Source: Cladorrhinum sp. PSN259 (Eukaryota > Ascomycota > Sordariomycetes > Sordariales > Podosporaceae). From it: a stretch of DNA of 64,000 nt. The translations under genes were made by a program, and so were the position numbers. The stretch is taken from NCBI GenBank assembly GCA_033725935.1, contig MU867099.1, positions 5,981 through 69,980 of the forward strand, in the 5' to 3' direction. This document shows positions 45,190-56,801 of this stretch, in pieces; position 1 is the stretch's first letter; each line of letters starts with the position of its first letter. The notes beneath the pieces were generated by a model that saw only the letters and a program-made list of their open reading frames with translations, was not told where the DNA came from and made no database searches.

Positions 45190-47004
45190 CTATATCATAT
45201 TATGATGATGAACTTCTTCTTCTTCCTGTTTGTTAGTAGCGATGGCAGTCCGAGGAGGAGTTTTGTTGTTGAGGTTGTTATTATTATTGTTATTATCCCT
45301 AAACATTACCTCCTCCAAGTTGGCGAAACTGGTGTAGTTGTAGCGTACGTCGTCGTGTCCTGCTGTTGTTAAGGGGCGGATCGGGATTACTCCTAGTGAG
45401 ACAGATGGGCGGGGAGGACGCGGTGGGGGTGTGCTTTTGTGCGCTGGAGTAGTAACGGACATACTTGGTTTGTCGTCACTCTGGCTACTCGTAGGGCTGT
45501 TACCTGATCTTGTCGATGGCGTGGTGGTGGTGGTGGTGGTGGTGGTGATTATCGAGGTGGGAGTTTCAGGAGGTTCTGGGTGATGATGATGATGATGATG
45601 GGTGATGATATCCGGAGATTTTGTGGACGGAGAGACGGCGAGCAAGGCAGGAGGAGGAGGAGGAGTTTCACGATCAGGCTGATGATGATGCTTCGCTACG
45701 ATGTCCGATTTGGTCTTTGTTGGGGTTACTGGTGGTGACGGATGAGTGATATTCTGCTTCTTCTTCTGCTCTGCAAGCGGTGAAGGGTGGGAATTCACGA
45801 GATCCTGGTATATAAATTCCGGGTTGAAGACCGCCTCGCGCGTCAAGACTACTTCCTCCCCCGCGGCCAGGCAAAAAACTTCCGTATTGCTGCAAGGGTT
45901 ACCATCGCCCTCAACGGCGTTGATTAGTTTGACAACGTCATTTGCCTGGCGTTTGGTCCTTTTTGAGAATTTCTTTGAGGCGACGGAACAAGTAGAGTTT
46001 GGGTCGTGAGCACTGATCCAAGCTTTTGCTCCGAGGCGGGTAGCGATTTCTGCCCCTGTTGGTGCACCGAGCAGGACGTTACCTCCTAGCCACCAAGGTT
46101 GTTCGACTGTGTCGAAGGGGTGGACGAGAGCTGTGAGTGGGAGGGCGGCTTCGGAGATGAGGTGCGAGGTTATGTATGTGTGGAGGGATGAGTAGTGGAT
46201 GCCGTGAGGGGAAAAGATGAGACTGAGTGGTCTGTCGTGGGATGGTTGAGGTAGTGAGGAGCCCTTTCTTGCTGTTGATCTAAGGGATAAGGCTGAGCGA
46301 ACTGAGCAGAGGGAGCGGTAGCTTGTTGAGGTGGTGGCGGTGGTGCTTGGTGCGGGTGGGAGGCCTGAGAGATCGGCTGTTGTGTGGGATGATGTGAGGG
46401 GACTCGGAGTGGTGATGTATGCCCGTCTGAGGTGATTGTGAGAGCTGTGTGGCCTAAGGAGGGACCTCCGGGTAGAAAATGGGAGTCGTGTTACTGATGG
46501 TCTGTAAGTGATACCTATGGCATTATGGAGGCCGGAGAAACTGTGGTGTTTTTGTGGGATTAACGAGACCGTTATTTCTCCTGGCTCACCGTAGCCTAAG
46601 GGTGGCACGCCAACTCGGAGAACAGCCGGTTGAGAACCGGGATGGGGTGTCTCCCATTCGGGGATTGTGAATATCCTGCCCTTTTCAAAGTGTTTCCAGC
46701 TTCTGATGGCTCGAGCGGAGCTTGAATCTGCGAGAATGATTGTCTTGGTCCCGGCAGCGGGTAGCTGACGCAAAGTAGCCTCGTTGCAGTGGTCTGTTTT
46801 GTGCTGCGTTATGATTATTACGTCTGGCTCGGGTATATCGAGTACTGAAGCAGTGGAAAGGGAGGACTCTGGGAGATGCGGATCCATGAGAACCCGGAAG
46901 GGCTTTGCTGTTCCGAACGTGGAAGATTCACGACCATCATCGACCGGCTCAAAGGTAAGCAGGAAGGAGGCATCGCCATTGAGGTTCTGGATCGCCACAG
47001 CCAT
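45190..47004 (-). CDS. Metallo-beta-lactamase-fold-like protein with degenerate metal motif
   Basis: Predicted 604-residue protein from a single exon. The N-terminal part fits the fungal UlaG-like branch of the metallo-beta-lactamase fold: LTFEPV near the start, LMDPHLP, then EPDVIIITQHKTDHCNEATL, where the usual HxHxDH reads QHKTDH (67-72). First and second His are replaced by Gln and Lys, and only the DH is kept. Later blocks are LPAAGTKTIILADS and AKAWISAHDPNS. From about residue 370 the protein is low-complexity: runs of His, Thr and Asn, many encoded by trinucleotide repeats, ending near 45190. The fold assignment is moderate; the loss of metal ligands argues against normal hydrolase activity, although this may be shared by the fungal group. 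Function unknown. Confidence 0.78.
   Translation of the reverse strand: MAVAIQNLNGDASFLLTFEPVDDGRESSTFGTAKPFRVLMDPHLPESSLSTASVLDIPEPDVIIITQHKTDHCNEATLRQLPAAGTKTIILADSSSARAIRSWKHFEKGRIFTIPEWETPHPGSQPAVLRVGVPPLGYGEPGEITVSLIPQKHHSFSGLHNAIGITYRPSVTRLPFSTRRSLLRPHSSHNHLRRAYITTPSPLTSSHTTADLSGLPPAPSTTATTSTSYRSLCSVRSALSLRSTARKGSSLPQPSHDRPLSLIFSPHGIHYSSLHTYITSHLISEAALPLTALVHPFDTVEQPWWLGGNVLLGAPTGAEIATRLGAKAWISAHDPNSTCSVASKKFSKRTKRQANDVVKLINAVEGDGNPCSNTEVFCLAAGEEVVLTREAVFNPEFIYQDLVNSHPSPLAEQKKKQNITHPSPPVTPTKTKSDIVAKHHHQPDRETPPPPPALLAVSPSTKSPDIITHHHHHHHPEPPETPTSIITTTTTTTTTPSTRSGNSPTSSQSDDKPSMSVTTPAHKSTPPPRPPRPSVSLGVIPIRPLTTAGHDDVRYNYTSFANLEEVMFRDNNNNNNNLNNKTPPRTAIATNKQEEEEVHHHNMI
45500..45610. repeat. 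Trinucleotide microsatellites within a coding region
   Basis: Tandem GGT/GTG repeats at about 45520-45547 and GAT repeats at about 45582-45606 encode the poly-Thr and poly-His runs on the minus strand. Similar AAC/AAT repeats occur near 45275-45300, encoding the Asn run. Confidence 0.85.
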
Positions 47005-50004
47005 GGCATTGATAGCAAGTTGAAAGTATGATGATCATCGGACTTAATATAATGCTAATGGGATGGCGCTTGGGTGGAATACGCAGTGCAAAAACAGTGT
47101 CTAGAACTAAGCAGCCACGCGCCGTTAGGACTCAGGGGGGTAGTTATTGAGAAAGGGGACTCCTGTTCGGAGAGGTTCAGGCGAGAATACGATGGATGTG
47201 TGAAACCCACGAGTGAGGCTCCAATGATTTGGAGATATCGCGTTACATGATGCCGAGTATGTGTTCCGCGACATCGTCACTCACTGGCTGGTCATGCCTT
47301 CCCTTTGGAGACGACATCCTCCAGCCTGGGTTTGCTAATGTTCAAGTTGCCACCTGGGGTTCAAGTGGAATATGCAATCGGCTGATTCAAGATTGGACGA
47401 CGGTATTGTGTTGGACGGGAAAGAAGCCCAGACGTGCTAAATGACCGCCCCTCGCTGCCGGTGGGCACCCGGTCTGTCCAACGCAAAGTAGCACGAGCAG
47501 GTTGGGGCGTTCGTTTCGTTTCGTTTGGTGTTTCAATGTAAACATTGAGCCCTGAGATCGGCCATAGGGGTCCCACCCCCTTTGAATACCATCGTGGGCC
47601 CATCCATCCACTGGACCCTGGGGGTATGCAGCAGCCCGAGCATGTGGTTCCTGCTGTAGATGGATCGTTTACTGGCAGTATCGGCCTTCTTCTGCCCTTC
47701 TATGTTGATCCATATCGCGCGATCGAGTCGAGCAATGATGCAGCCGTGACAGCTCTGGAACAGCATGACAACTTACCACCATGATGCATCTTCCATTTTG
47801 CCACCACTAAATGTGTGCCTGATCAATGACAAGAGTCCAGACATCCGTGTGTATCCACCGCAAAGACTCCACTCGAAAAGTTGAGAAGGAAACTTCCCCT
47901 GGCTAGGCGCAACACTGTGAAAGCTTCTGGAAGGTGATCCATGTTTGGCCGTTATGTTCACTTTTTCAATATTTTTCTTATCACCAATTCAGGGTCGCAT
48001 GTGAAGGAGGAAAGCGTTGGTTATCTCGAGCTGCCAAGCCCGCCAAACGGAATTGCCCCTCCGGGAATCCATCATGAGCTTGGCAAGCTTGGGGACCTGG
48101 AAGCCCCGCATTTGCGTTTGACCCTGATGGTCCCGTCTGCGAGTCCACAGATCCACCCTTCCATTTTCAATTCACAGCAGCAGCTCCAGCGGGGTTCCCT
48201 GCGGTGTTCTGCATCCAGCATCCAAATCCAATTTTAATTCCCATCAAAAAATCACCATCCATCCAATTTCGACGAGTTCTGTGCGTTCTGCTATTGTTTC
48301 TTGCATTGAGTTCTATTTTTGGGCTTCAAAGTTGATGATGCACAGGGTCAGGAACGGGAAGCGGGAGGGCTCGGGCGGTCTCCAACCAGAACGCCTCTGC
48401 TGCTGCTACGGGCTTCTGCGAGAGCTCGTCCCGTCAACCAGCCTGGAAGTCAAGCTCACTGACATGGGGGAGCTTGAGAGATCCCTAGCTTCCCACAGCT
48501 CCATCTCAACCCGGCGTCCAATCAGACGTCCCCATCTGCTGCCATTTCGAGCCTTCTCGTTTTCTCCAATACGCCCCCCACCCCCTTCTTCTCGTTCGGG
48601 TCGACTACCATCCGTTCCTCAATCGAGTCAAGATTCCCAACCATCCGTGTCATTTGTGTTCTGTTCAGTTGACTTTCCAACAGGCATTATGCGAGAGTGT
48701 TTACTTCCACAGTATAAAGACACAAGAAAGGCTAGCAATGCCGGCCGAGCTCCCGTAGACAACCGGTTTTCTGCAGGAGCTTGTCCAGAAAAAGATGTGC
48801 ATGTGGGAGCAAGCTGTCGCTAGCGTCATCCCAGCTCGCTCTCGGCAACCCTGGAATCCCTCCACCCCGAGACCTCCCTGGATGCCATCTGACCGCCTGG
48901 GAGGAAACGTGACGGGAGTTCTAGCCTGTCGTGACAATGCAGCCTTTCAGCTTTCCAGCTCGTGAGTATCAGCGCATCCAGGGCAAGCCTGTCACAGAAC
49001 AATCATCAGCAACACCTTCCTTGGTCGGCAGTGTGGGCGATGGGAAGCCTGATGCCTTGACATGGTCGTCTAAGCCCCTGCCTTACCCTGACGACATGAC
49101 GCCTGTTGCAAGCTTCGATCCCGTTTTTCTTATCCCATCCCACGCCTCCAGCTCCTGGGGTTCTGCGGAGGCGATCCCACCTCGGCACAGTGAGAAGCGA
49201 CTGGCGTTGGACTGTCTCTGATAGCCGGTACTTGTTCGCGATACGGGTTGCGCGGACCGGCCAGGGGGTTCATTAACTGGGAAAGGCATTCTTCTCGCAG
49301 CTCGCACGGCCGTCCTCCAACTGGTACTTACAGCCAACGGACCGTGTAGACTAATGAGGTAGCGGGAGGTTGTCGGTCGATTGTGAACAATGCAGGCTGC
49401 TTCCGGGACGAGACCAAAGAGATACCTGCGACCCCCAGCAATGGCCATTCATTCAACAAGTCGGTGTCGAGTCACTCCCTGGCCAAGTACATGCCTGCTT
49501 GGTGCTGATGCTGGTGCTTCTTTGCTGCTGCTTTGGTGCCATGGTGCCCCCGCTTCCAGTCCCCGCCCCGGGCCCTTTTGGCACCTGAAGCTGCTGCTGC
49601 TGCCATTGTCTTGCTTCCACCCACCCAGCGAATTGCCACCATCTCCCGCTCCTTCTCCGAAACACCTCTTGTTACACCTGCAAGTGGGAGCTTGGAGCTC
49701 TTTTCTTCCTTCCATGAAGCACCCCGAGAGAAGGCTCTTTTCAAGTTGAGAGCCAACAAAGACCAAATGTAACAGCTTCGTGCTCGCTGTTCACCACCGT
49801 CTCAATTGAACAAGCAGTGATATTACCAGCTTACCTGCGCATTACCAGATTACTAGATTACCACGCCTGTCTTATCAACAACCTCTTTATCGTCGTTATC
49901 AATAACACAGCAGCACCTTTGCGGCCACCAGCAACACTCGACCGCTCGCCACGTCGACAAATCATCGAGACATTGCATGGTGGGATTGGTAATTGAACGC
50001 CAAT
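47005..50004. other. Divergent intergenic region, 3.0 kb
   Basis: Lies between the starts of the metallo-beta-lactamase-like gene (-) and the zinc-finger gene (+). No family-like coding segment on either strand; the plus-strand frame 48281-48823 (180 codons) is random-looking. CT-rich tracts around 48550-48600 and 49540-49680 may belong to long promoters or leaders. Confidence 0.5.
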
Positions 50005-51511
50005 ATGCCGCCCAGGTCCTCTCTCACCTCGTCTTTCTCCATCGCCGATGCCAGCAACGAGGTTGTGTGCCCTTTGCGCAACCAAGATGGCTCCAGCTGT
50101 CGCAAGCGATGCATCGGCGTAAGCTGCTCTCTCAGCTCACTGTACCTTTCCTACCATCAAAAATTTTGACTGACAAGCCTACTTAAATTCAGGAGAAGAG
50201 ATACCGCTCAATGCAAGAGCACATCCGCAGGGCGCATCCAGAGCACTACATCGCCAAGCTACCAGCGACGGAGGAGAGCTTCATGCTTATGATCAACACG
50301 CCTCCGAGTGAGCGACCTCAATCGTCCCAGCAAAATTCGACTCAGTCACATGCGACCCAACCAAAGGGTGTTTCGCATTCCTATCGTCGAGATGAATCCA
50401 GCGCACCGGGTACGCCGCGAAATGTCGACGATTACCCTGGAGCTGCCCTGTACCCAGCTGCAGCCGCCCTAGCGCAGCTGCACAACTACAAAACCGAACA
50501 TGGGTGGGAGTCGGAGGGGGTGAGTGAAGCGCTGCTCTCGTTTTTGTATTGTTTTTCTTTGTATGCATTGGTGCTAAAGCGTTCACTCTTCTGCAGGACT
50601 GGCACTCGGACCATGAAGGGCGAAGACCCAGGACATCGGTCGAGCTGCCGCCAATACACATGAACAATGCCGACATTACAAGCATGCCGTTCGGCCTTGA
50701 TGCAAACAGGCGGCGAGAAATTCTACCTTCAATCATGTCCAATTCCCCGCCTGGTCGCTCCTCTACACTTCCACCACTTCACAGACCCTTGGGCGGCGGT
50801 ACTCGGCCGCGTAAACAGTCCATATCCAAACGACATGGAAGAAGAAAGTCGAAAAGCGGTGCCGCTGCTGAGTGGCTTCGCCGTATCCAGAATGATGTGA
50901 ATCCTGATCTTTTGAGGCCGGGCGGCAATGATCGAAAGGCCCTTTCAGCTGAGCCAGCTACCGATTTTGGCAAGCGCTGGGAGGACCTCATTGATGCGGC
51001 CGCCTCGGCAACGGAAGACATAGATGAGGACAGAACACCAGTGAGTCTGGGTTTCCCATCTTCAATGTTCGACCCACGCCTAACCCGCCAGATGCCTCAG
51101 TCCCCTGTGTCCATTGCCCGAGGATCTCTACCACCATATCAACAGAGTACCTTCGGCGGATATCAAGCTTCTCCCTTGCAGCAGGCTCTTACCCCCCCAT
51201 CATATAACCCTGAAGCCCCCGAGCCGTTTCCATCGGTCGAGAGCGGCGAAAGCGGCGAAAACTTTCACATAGAGTCCAGAGGCTTGTCGGACTCATCCCC
51301 CAGCTTCTCATCTCAAAATACGCAGATATACTGCGCTGCCTGCCAAGGGATCTCTCTGCTGCGGGAGTCTTTTGCGTGCACGGAATGTATTTGCGGCCTC
51401 TGCCAGGCCTGTGTCGATGTCCTGATGGGCGAGCAGGGCGCTCGCAGAAAATGTCCCCGCTGCGCTACCATTGGTGGCCGCTTCAAGCCCTTCCAGCTTG
51501 ATATTCGGTAA
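50005..51511 (+). CDS. Fungal protein with N-terminal Cys/His finger and C-terminal RING-like finger
   Basis: Predicted 451-residue protein, exons 50005-50118, 50193-50519 and 50597-51511. The N-terminus has a zinc-finger-like CPLRNQDGSSC segment followed by HIRRAHPEHY (residues 22-57), split by intron 1. The middle is Ser/Pro-rich with a basic patch (RKQSISKRHGRRKSKSG) and the conserved-looking KRWEDLIDAAASATED. The C-terminus (about 392-451) has eight cysteines in a RING-like C-x2-C ... C-x2-C-x-C-x2-C-x2-C ... C-x2-C order (YCAACQG, ACTECICGLCQAC, KCPRC). I know this only as an uncharacterised filamentous-fungal architecture. DNA binding or ubiquitin ligase activity would each be a guess. 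The start is the ATG that joins exactly to exon 2 and keeps the first Cys pair. Confidence 0.82.
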
Positions 51512-52946
51512 AATCGCCAATACCGCTGGTGGAATTCTTCCACCTTTCAACCTTGAGAAGTTATTGTTTCAGCTTTTTCCCCTTTCCCTTTCTACTTCTT
51601 TTGTTTATCTTTGATCACATTGTCACGGCCGGATTTCATCACCACAACAAACAGGCAGCATTTCAGGGAGGATATACCTTTTTTTACATTTCAAGGATCA
51701 CGACCATAGCAGGCGTAGACTTTTCGCCTTGGGGAGAAACCACGAACTTTCCCACCACCACAAGGCAATGTACGGCACGACTCGGAACGAAAATACATGG
51801 ATTGACGAGCGGTGGTGTATTTGCTTCTATGTTCACTTGGGATATACCACACGACACATCACATTTTCTCCAATCAGCGGATAAGCGTTTCGGCATTCTA
51901 CAACATGGTCTCGTATCGGTGCACATTTGGATTTATTTCGGTATTTTGACCTTTCGATTTCTTTTTTACTCTCATTTTGAGGCTGTTCAGCACGGCGTTT
52001 AATCTGCTTTTCTATCAGACTACAAGTACGGTTGATTTTTGAGAAGGCGTTCAGTTTCATCGCTTCTTGTTGTTCCTTACTACCTAACTTAGCTATCGAA
52101 GGAAGCTTGGACAGCTTGGTTTTGATATACCGCAGCAGAAGACTTGCGTACAGAGCTTGCTCTTTTGAACAAAAGAGGCTGCTGGGAAGCGAGTCTTTCG
52201 TATAAGCTTATTTCTTTGACGGAAATGCTAGTTACTACTGTATGGAGGAAGAAGGATTGTTTTTGCAAGCCTGCAAAAGACTAAGAAAACCAAGACTGAT
52301 AACTTGAAGGCTCTCGAAGCCAGAACAGAGAGAGGGGTGGAGTTCTTTCGTAGACGTTCCTTTTAAGACTAAGCCAGGTATGGAGATAGCAATACAACTT
52401 GTTTGGGTTTATTAGGTACTACCTAGCTTTTGTAGAAATTTTCAAATCAACCAAATAAACACTATCATTAAGCATATAACATAATTTATTTTGTGACATC
52501 GGTATCTCTAATCTGTGTGTTTGTTGAGGAGGAAGGGGATGATCGGGTGTTGTTGGTTGGTTGCCCCTGAATTTGCTTGGCGCTCTTCAACACCCCCTTT
52601 TAGTCGCCTAGGAAACCACCAAAGCCACTTCCTCCAAGACCCAAGAACCTTGAAAGTTTGATAAGGTATAGAATTCTTGAAAGGATTGGTCAGAATGTAA
52701 GGTGCATACGACTTGGGGGAATCCCCTAATGACTTAACTCTCACGTGCATGGCCCAAATATATATATATATATATATCTATATACCCCGCGAGGGGGCGC
52801 GACCCCGGCCCGCAAAACCCAACACCCAACATCTAGCACAGTGGCACGGCCAAGCGACAACTGAGGGAAGGAGGCCGNNNNNNNNNNATTACTTAACACA
52901 CCCGGTCAGGCCCCAAATAAAAAAATATATATATATATTTAAAACC

Positions 52947-52977
<31 letters not shown>

Positions 52978-55258
52978 AAAAAAAAAAAAAAGAATTCCTC
53001 GAATGTCGTTAAAATTTCATCTCGAGCAGCAATATTTAATATTGTGCGTGCACTTCAACTCTCTTTATCTTCTCATCATCTCCTCTCTTCCACAACATTG
53101 ATTGGCTCAGGGAAAATTTTACTGGATTATCTATCTATCCGCTCTTTGATCTTTATGTTTGACTTTTTTTTTATAGTACCCTCACTTCTAAATCAGTTTC
53201 ATTGATAACCCAATTCTTGGATCTGGGGGGAGGTGAAAGAGTTGGGTTGACGAATGGAATGGAACGGAAAATTGGAGGTGGATGGGAAGGAAGGGGTACT
53301 GTAGGTTATGTTTTTTTTTCGTTCTGTGTATTTAGGAGGTTATGTGTGGGTGCGCGCACACCTCACTCACACTTTGGTTTGGGGAACATCATGTAAATGG
53401 CGGGTTATGGCGTCACTTGTCCGTGGATTGAACTGATTACATCCAAGGTGTCCGATCGGGTGTGGACAGGCATCTAGTCCAATCACGGCAGGTAGTATGT
53501 GTATGTTTCTTTCTTACCCGAGTGAAAAAGAAAGATTTGGTGCGCGCGTGTGGGCCTGCGTGGTTGATTTTAACGACACTGAGGCAGATCCTCGAGGTCT
53601 ACCAGGGTTGGCGCAGCTGTGGACCAAAGCATGAGAACCACCGATTCAAAAAAAAAAAAAAGATGTCGGCGGTTCAGAGGATGAGGTTCCCGTTTCGGTA
53701 CGCTCGTTTGAGTACCCGGAACTGTTTCTTTTGAATAGGTAGAAAAGAGTTTGTCGCCAAGTCCCCACGAGAACACCAAGAAGCCACAGGACGAAAGAGG
53801 ATTACTACTAAATTCTGTTCTCTGTATGTATGCAACCGAGCCCGCAATAAATGTTGAGCTGAAAGACAAGAATAAAAATATTTGCCGATGCGACGCACTG
53901 GCGAGAGCTCAAAAAGAATCTCAGTGCTGCCGGTAATATGGATAAACTCGCCAAGCAATTTAACAAGCGTCCGGCCCTGGGAAACGAAGAACTTGGAGAG
54001 TTTTTTGCGAGGTCGTCTTGACTGCGGTTAATATAGATATTTCTGTCTTATTCGATCGGTCCGTAATACCCCCATCGCCCCACGCTTCTCGTTTGTGTAT
54101 ACCGTACATGTACATGTGCCGTCAACATCACCACCCACCACACCATAGTTTGTACTGACTGAAGCTGGCTGGGATAACCTTTATGGCCCATTATCCAGGT
54201 TTTTCGTGGCAGGTTAAAGTTACGATTTTCTCGGAGAATTTTAAATTCGGGTTGGCGATTATTCCTTGTACATTCGTCATCGTCTTCTGTTCGTTCATCT
54301 TGTTTCTATTTAGCCTGCTTGAACTAAACCTCCAGTCCCATCCGTGCTGCAAGGAACGCCCCACCAGCGCTTCTAGATGGCAGTTTAGTTATTGTGCTCA
54401 AAATATGGATATGGAGAAACTTCAGTCGTCAGCTCCTTCCTGTGCGGTCCGTGGGTGGATATTCCATGTGACGGTTACGGTTTGCTGCCGTGTGGTGTGG
54501 CCTGCCCTTTTTGAAAGCTTTGATGCCGGTATCCGTGGGGATGTCTCATTTCTGTTTTTTTTTTTAAACAAGAACCAGTGGTTCCCGTTCAGCTGATGGT
54601 TTATATTAGCGGTCGAGCTTTTCACATGATTCCTTGATCTAGGTTTCTTTGTCTCTCTCTGTCTCCCTCTCTTCATTGGCATGTTCTAGGCCATGCCCAT
54701 CGTTCATTTCTGCATCTCTATTTGATCAGCAAACCCTTCTTGCAGCACACAATCATTGCTTGATCTCGCTCAAGAAGACGGTGAAAGAGACCACCAGCCC
54801 TGCCAATGCAGATATCCGTTCTGGGCCGAAATTAAACACGCCAGTCCGGTTTTTACGAGGTATCATCATCACTTGTCTCGGCCAGGAGGCATCGCAGAAG
54901 GCAAAAGCTCGGTAATAAACCGAAGCAGAATTCCGGAATTGGGCGTTCGGAGAAGGTGGACAGGATTTATCAGTCAAAGTTGAATAGCGCCTTGTCTGCT
55001 TGCTCCTTCCCCTAATCAACATACCCACCTACCGCGCGCAAATCACCCGAGCCAACCCCAAATCCCTGTGGCAGTTTTTTCAGTTTGGAACTCTTTATTT
55101 CTCCTCCAAACCTACAAAACCATCCAGTTCAGTTTTGCATTGAGATTTTTTTGGAATACCCTCCTCTCGTCATCAATATCTAAGCACCCCTTTGGGTGTC
55201 GGCAGTTCAGCATGGCCAAGGACAGCAACAGCAACATCTTTTTTCTTTCCTGGCAACT
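51512..55258. other. Gene-free region with assembly gap, 3.7 kb
   Basis: No gene recognised. It contains the gap and low-complexity block listed separately, a T-rich stretch downstream of the zinc-finger gene, and small open frames (51529-52002 +, 54183-54596 +) without family resemblance. The final 200 bases upstream of 55259 are CT-rich. Confidence 0.5.
52757..52992. repeat. Assembly gap (10 N) bounded by TA repeats, poly-C and poly-A
   Basis: Ten N bases at 52878-52887. To the left, a TA dinucleotide run (about 52759-52785) then a GC-rich segment; to the right, another AT run, 23 C (52945-52967) and 24 A (52968-52991) back to back. The C-then-A homopolymer junction is not plausible native sequence and marks a scaffold join of poor quality. 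Confidence 0.9.
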
Positions 55259-56263
55259 ATGGCAGCAGATGACCTTCGTAAGCAGCGCTCCTTCCCGCGG
55301 GCTCTCCCCTCCTTTCCACTAATTGTCTTTCAGGTCCTCGCGATGTCAATCCTAATAGTCTTCGCCCTCGGCCTTTTCAAACTCTGGCACAACAACCGCC
55401 TGATGCATAAGCAAGAGATTCTGGACGAAGAGAAACGGTCTCACCTTGAACAAATGCGCAGAACGGGATTACCCATCAAAAGAGCGAGCGAGATTCCCTT
55501 TGGTGTGAGGGCCATACAGAAGGGGGTTGAAGTTGATGGAATTTGGATTTCACGGCCGGCATCGTTGTTGGGCGAAAAGGAGAAGCTGGTATCTTCGCCA
55601 ACAACTACTACGTTTGCAGGGACAGAGAGTGAGAAGCGGGGGGCGAGGACGCCTAGGGAAGCTCTAAGGGTGGATTCTATGGATGGGAGTACCCTTTCGG
55701 CAACGCCCATGTCGAGGTTCAATATCTCTTCAAGGCAACATGGAAGGGGAAGTGGTGTGAATGAGGGGCTGAATGAAGATACTTTGAGGAGATTAGAAGG
55801 AGGAGGACAGGGGAGGGTCTCGACACCGCTGAGCTACGAGACGTACGTGCCCACCAGCGCTTTACAGCCACCGAGGAGACGGGCTTCGGCTTCTTCAGAA
55901 AGCGTGGCCTCTGGGAAGAGTTATGAGACTTCATCCTCGAGGGGTAGTCAGAGGCTGTACATGGCCACTAGTCATCCGCACCAAGACCCCGTACAGGTCC
56001 AGACGCCAAGAGGGTATGTGCCTTTTCAGTCTCAACAACGCCAACAACCTCAACAGCCTCAACAGCAGGAACCATTGGTGTCGCTGGCAACGGTTGAGCC
56101 GACTTTTGGGCCGGGGGATTTGCATTTGAATAGAAGTTCACGAAAGGTGAATTCGGGGTTTGAGATATTGCCTGCTGGAACTTTTGGAAATGTTATGGCA
56201 ATGGGAACGGGCGAGGAAGATATGGTAAGGAGGAATAAGTTGAAGAGAAAAGGTGTTGAGTAA
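55259..56263 (+). CDS. Single-TM fungal protein, function unknown
   Basis: Predicted 334-residue protein from one exon. Start at the ATG 55259 (MAADDLRKQRSFPRALP); the frame is open further upstream without ATG. A transmembrane helix lies at about 18-42 (FPLIVFQVLAMSILIVFALG), followed by a charged juxtamembrane helix (HKQEILDEEKRSHLEQMRR) and then GLPIKRASEIPFGVRAI. The rest is Ser/Arg/Gln-rich and disordered, including a short Gln-rich run near 280, and ends in a basic KLKRKGVE. With positive residues on both flanks and a long tail after the helix, the tail is probably cytosolic. I recognise no family. Codon use and composition look like the neighbours, so I take it as a real gene with moderate confidence. 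Confidence 0.7.
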   Translation: MAADDLRKQRSFPRALPSFPLIVFQVLAMSILIVFALGLFKLWHNNRLMHKQEILDEEKRSHLEQMRRTGLPIKRASEIPFGVRAIQKGVEVDGIWISRPASLLGEKEKLVSSPTTTTFAGTESEKRGARTPREALRVDSMDGSTLSATPMSRFNISSRQHGRGSGVNEGLNEDTLRRLEGGGQGRVSTPLSYETYVPTSALQPPRRRASASSESVASGKSYETSSSRGSQRLYMATSHPHQDPVQVQTPRGYVPFQSQQRQQPQQPQQQEPLVSLATVEPTFGPGDLHLNRSSRKVNSGFEILPAGTFGNVMAMGTGEEDMVRRNKLKRKGVE

Positions 56264-56801
56264 CGGTTGCGAAGCCAGATCGATGGTTCTGTGTTGTGGT
56301 TCTTGATGCGGCCTGTGCGGCTATTCTCTTTTTGAACGGTCTTTCCTTTTGTTGGATGGAGTTTGGGGACAAGGAAAACGGGGGGCATGATTTATTTTCG
56401 GAAAGTTCTCAAGTAAGCAGGGTTGAACGGTGGTTTGGATTGTATAGTAGCATTTTCTGGAGACTGCCCGCTTGGACAAGTGCGCTGCTCGATGATTGAT
56501 TAGTTCGATGTTTTAGGAGTAAGATGACACTTTTGAAACTTTTTTTTAATCAGGTTGACGAGTGGTCATCACAATGTGTCTTCAAAAGGGGAAAGAGGGT
56601 GTGTGTGTAAGTCGCGGCAACTGACAGCCAGCTGCCGAATGCTTGGCGGTAACGGATCCCACTTCACCACGTAATTGTCTTGGTTGGCAGCAGGGCGCAG
56701 CGGACCTGGAGCATCAGCAGCAGTTAGCGAGAGAGCTTGAATAAAGCTGTCCCTCCATATCTCCCCAGCAAATCACCACGAACAAATTCCACAAGCCAAA
56801 G
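56264..56801. other. Spacer upstream of tvp23
   Basis: About 540 bases holding the 3' region of the single-TM gene and the tvp23 promoter (both on the plus strand). No gene or named motif seen. Confidence 0.6.

Noticed and set aside
48281..48823. 180-codon plus-strand frame in the 47-50 kb spacer
   Set aside because: Low-complexity Ser/Arg/Pro content from CT-rich DNA; no conserved pattern.
54183..54596. 137-codon frame with a hydrophobic stretch
   Set aside because: The hydrophobic part comes from T-rich DNA, the rest is random-looking, and no second exon or family was found.
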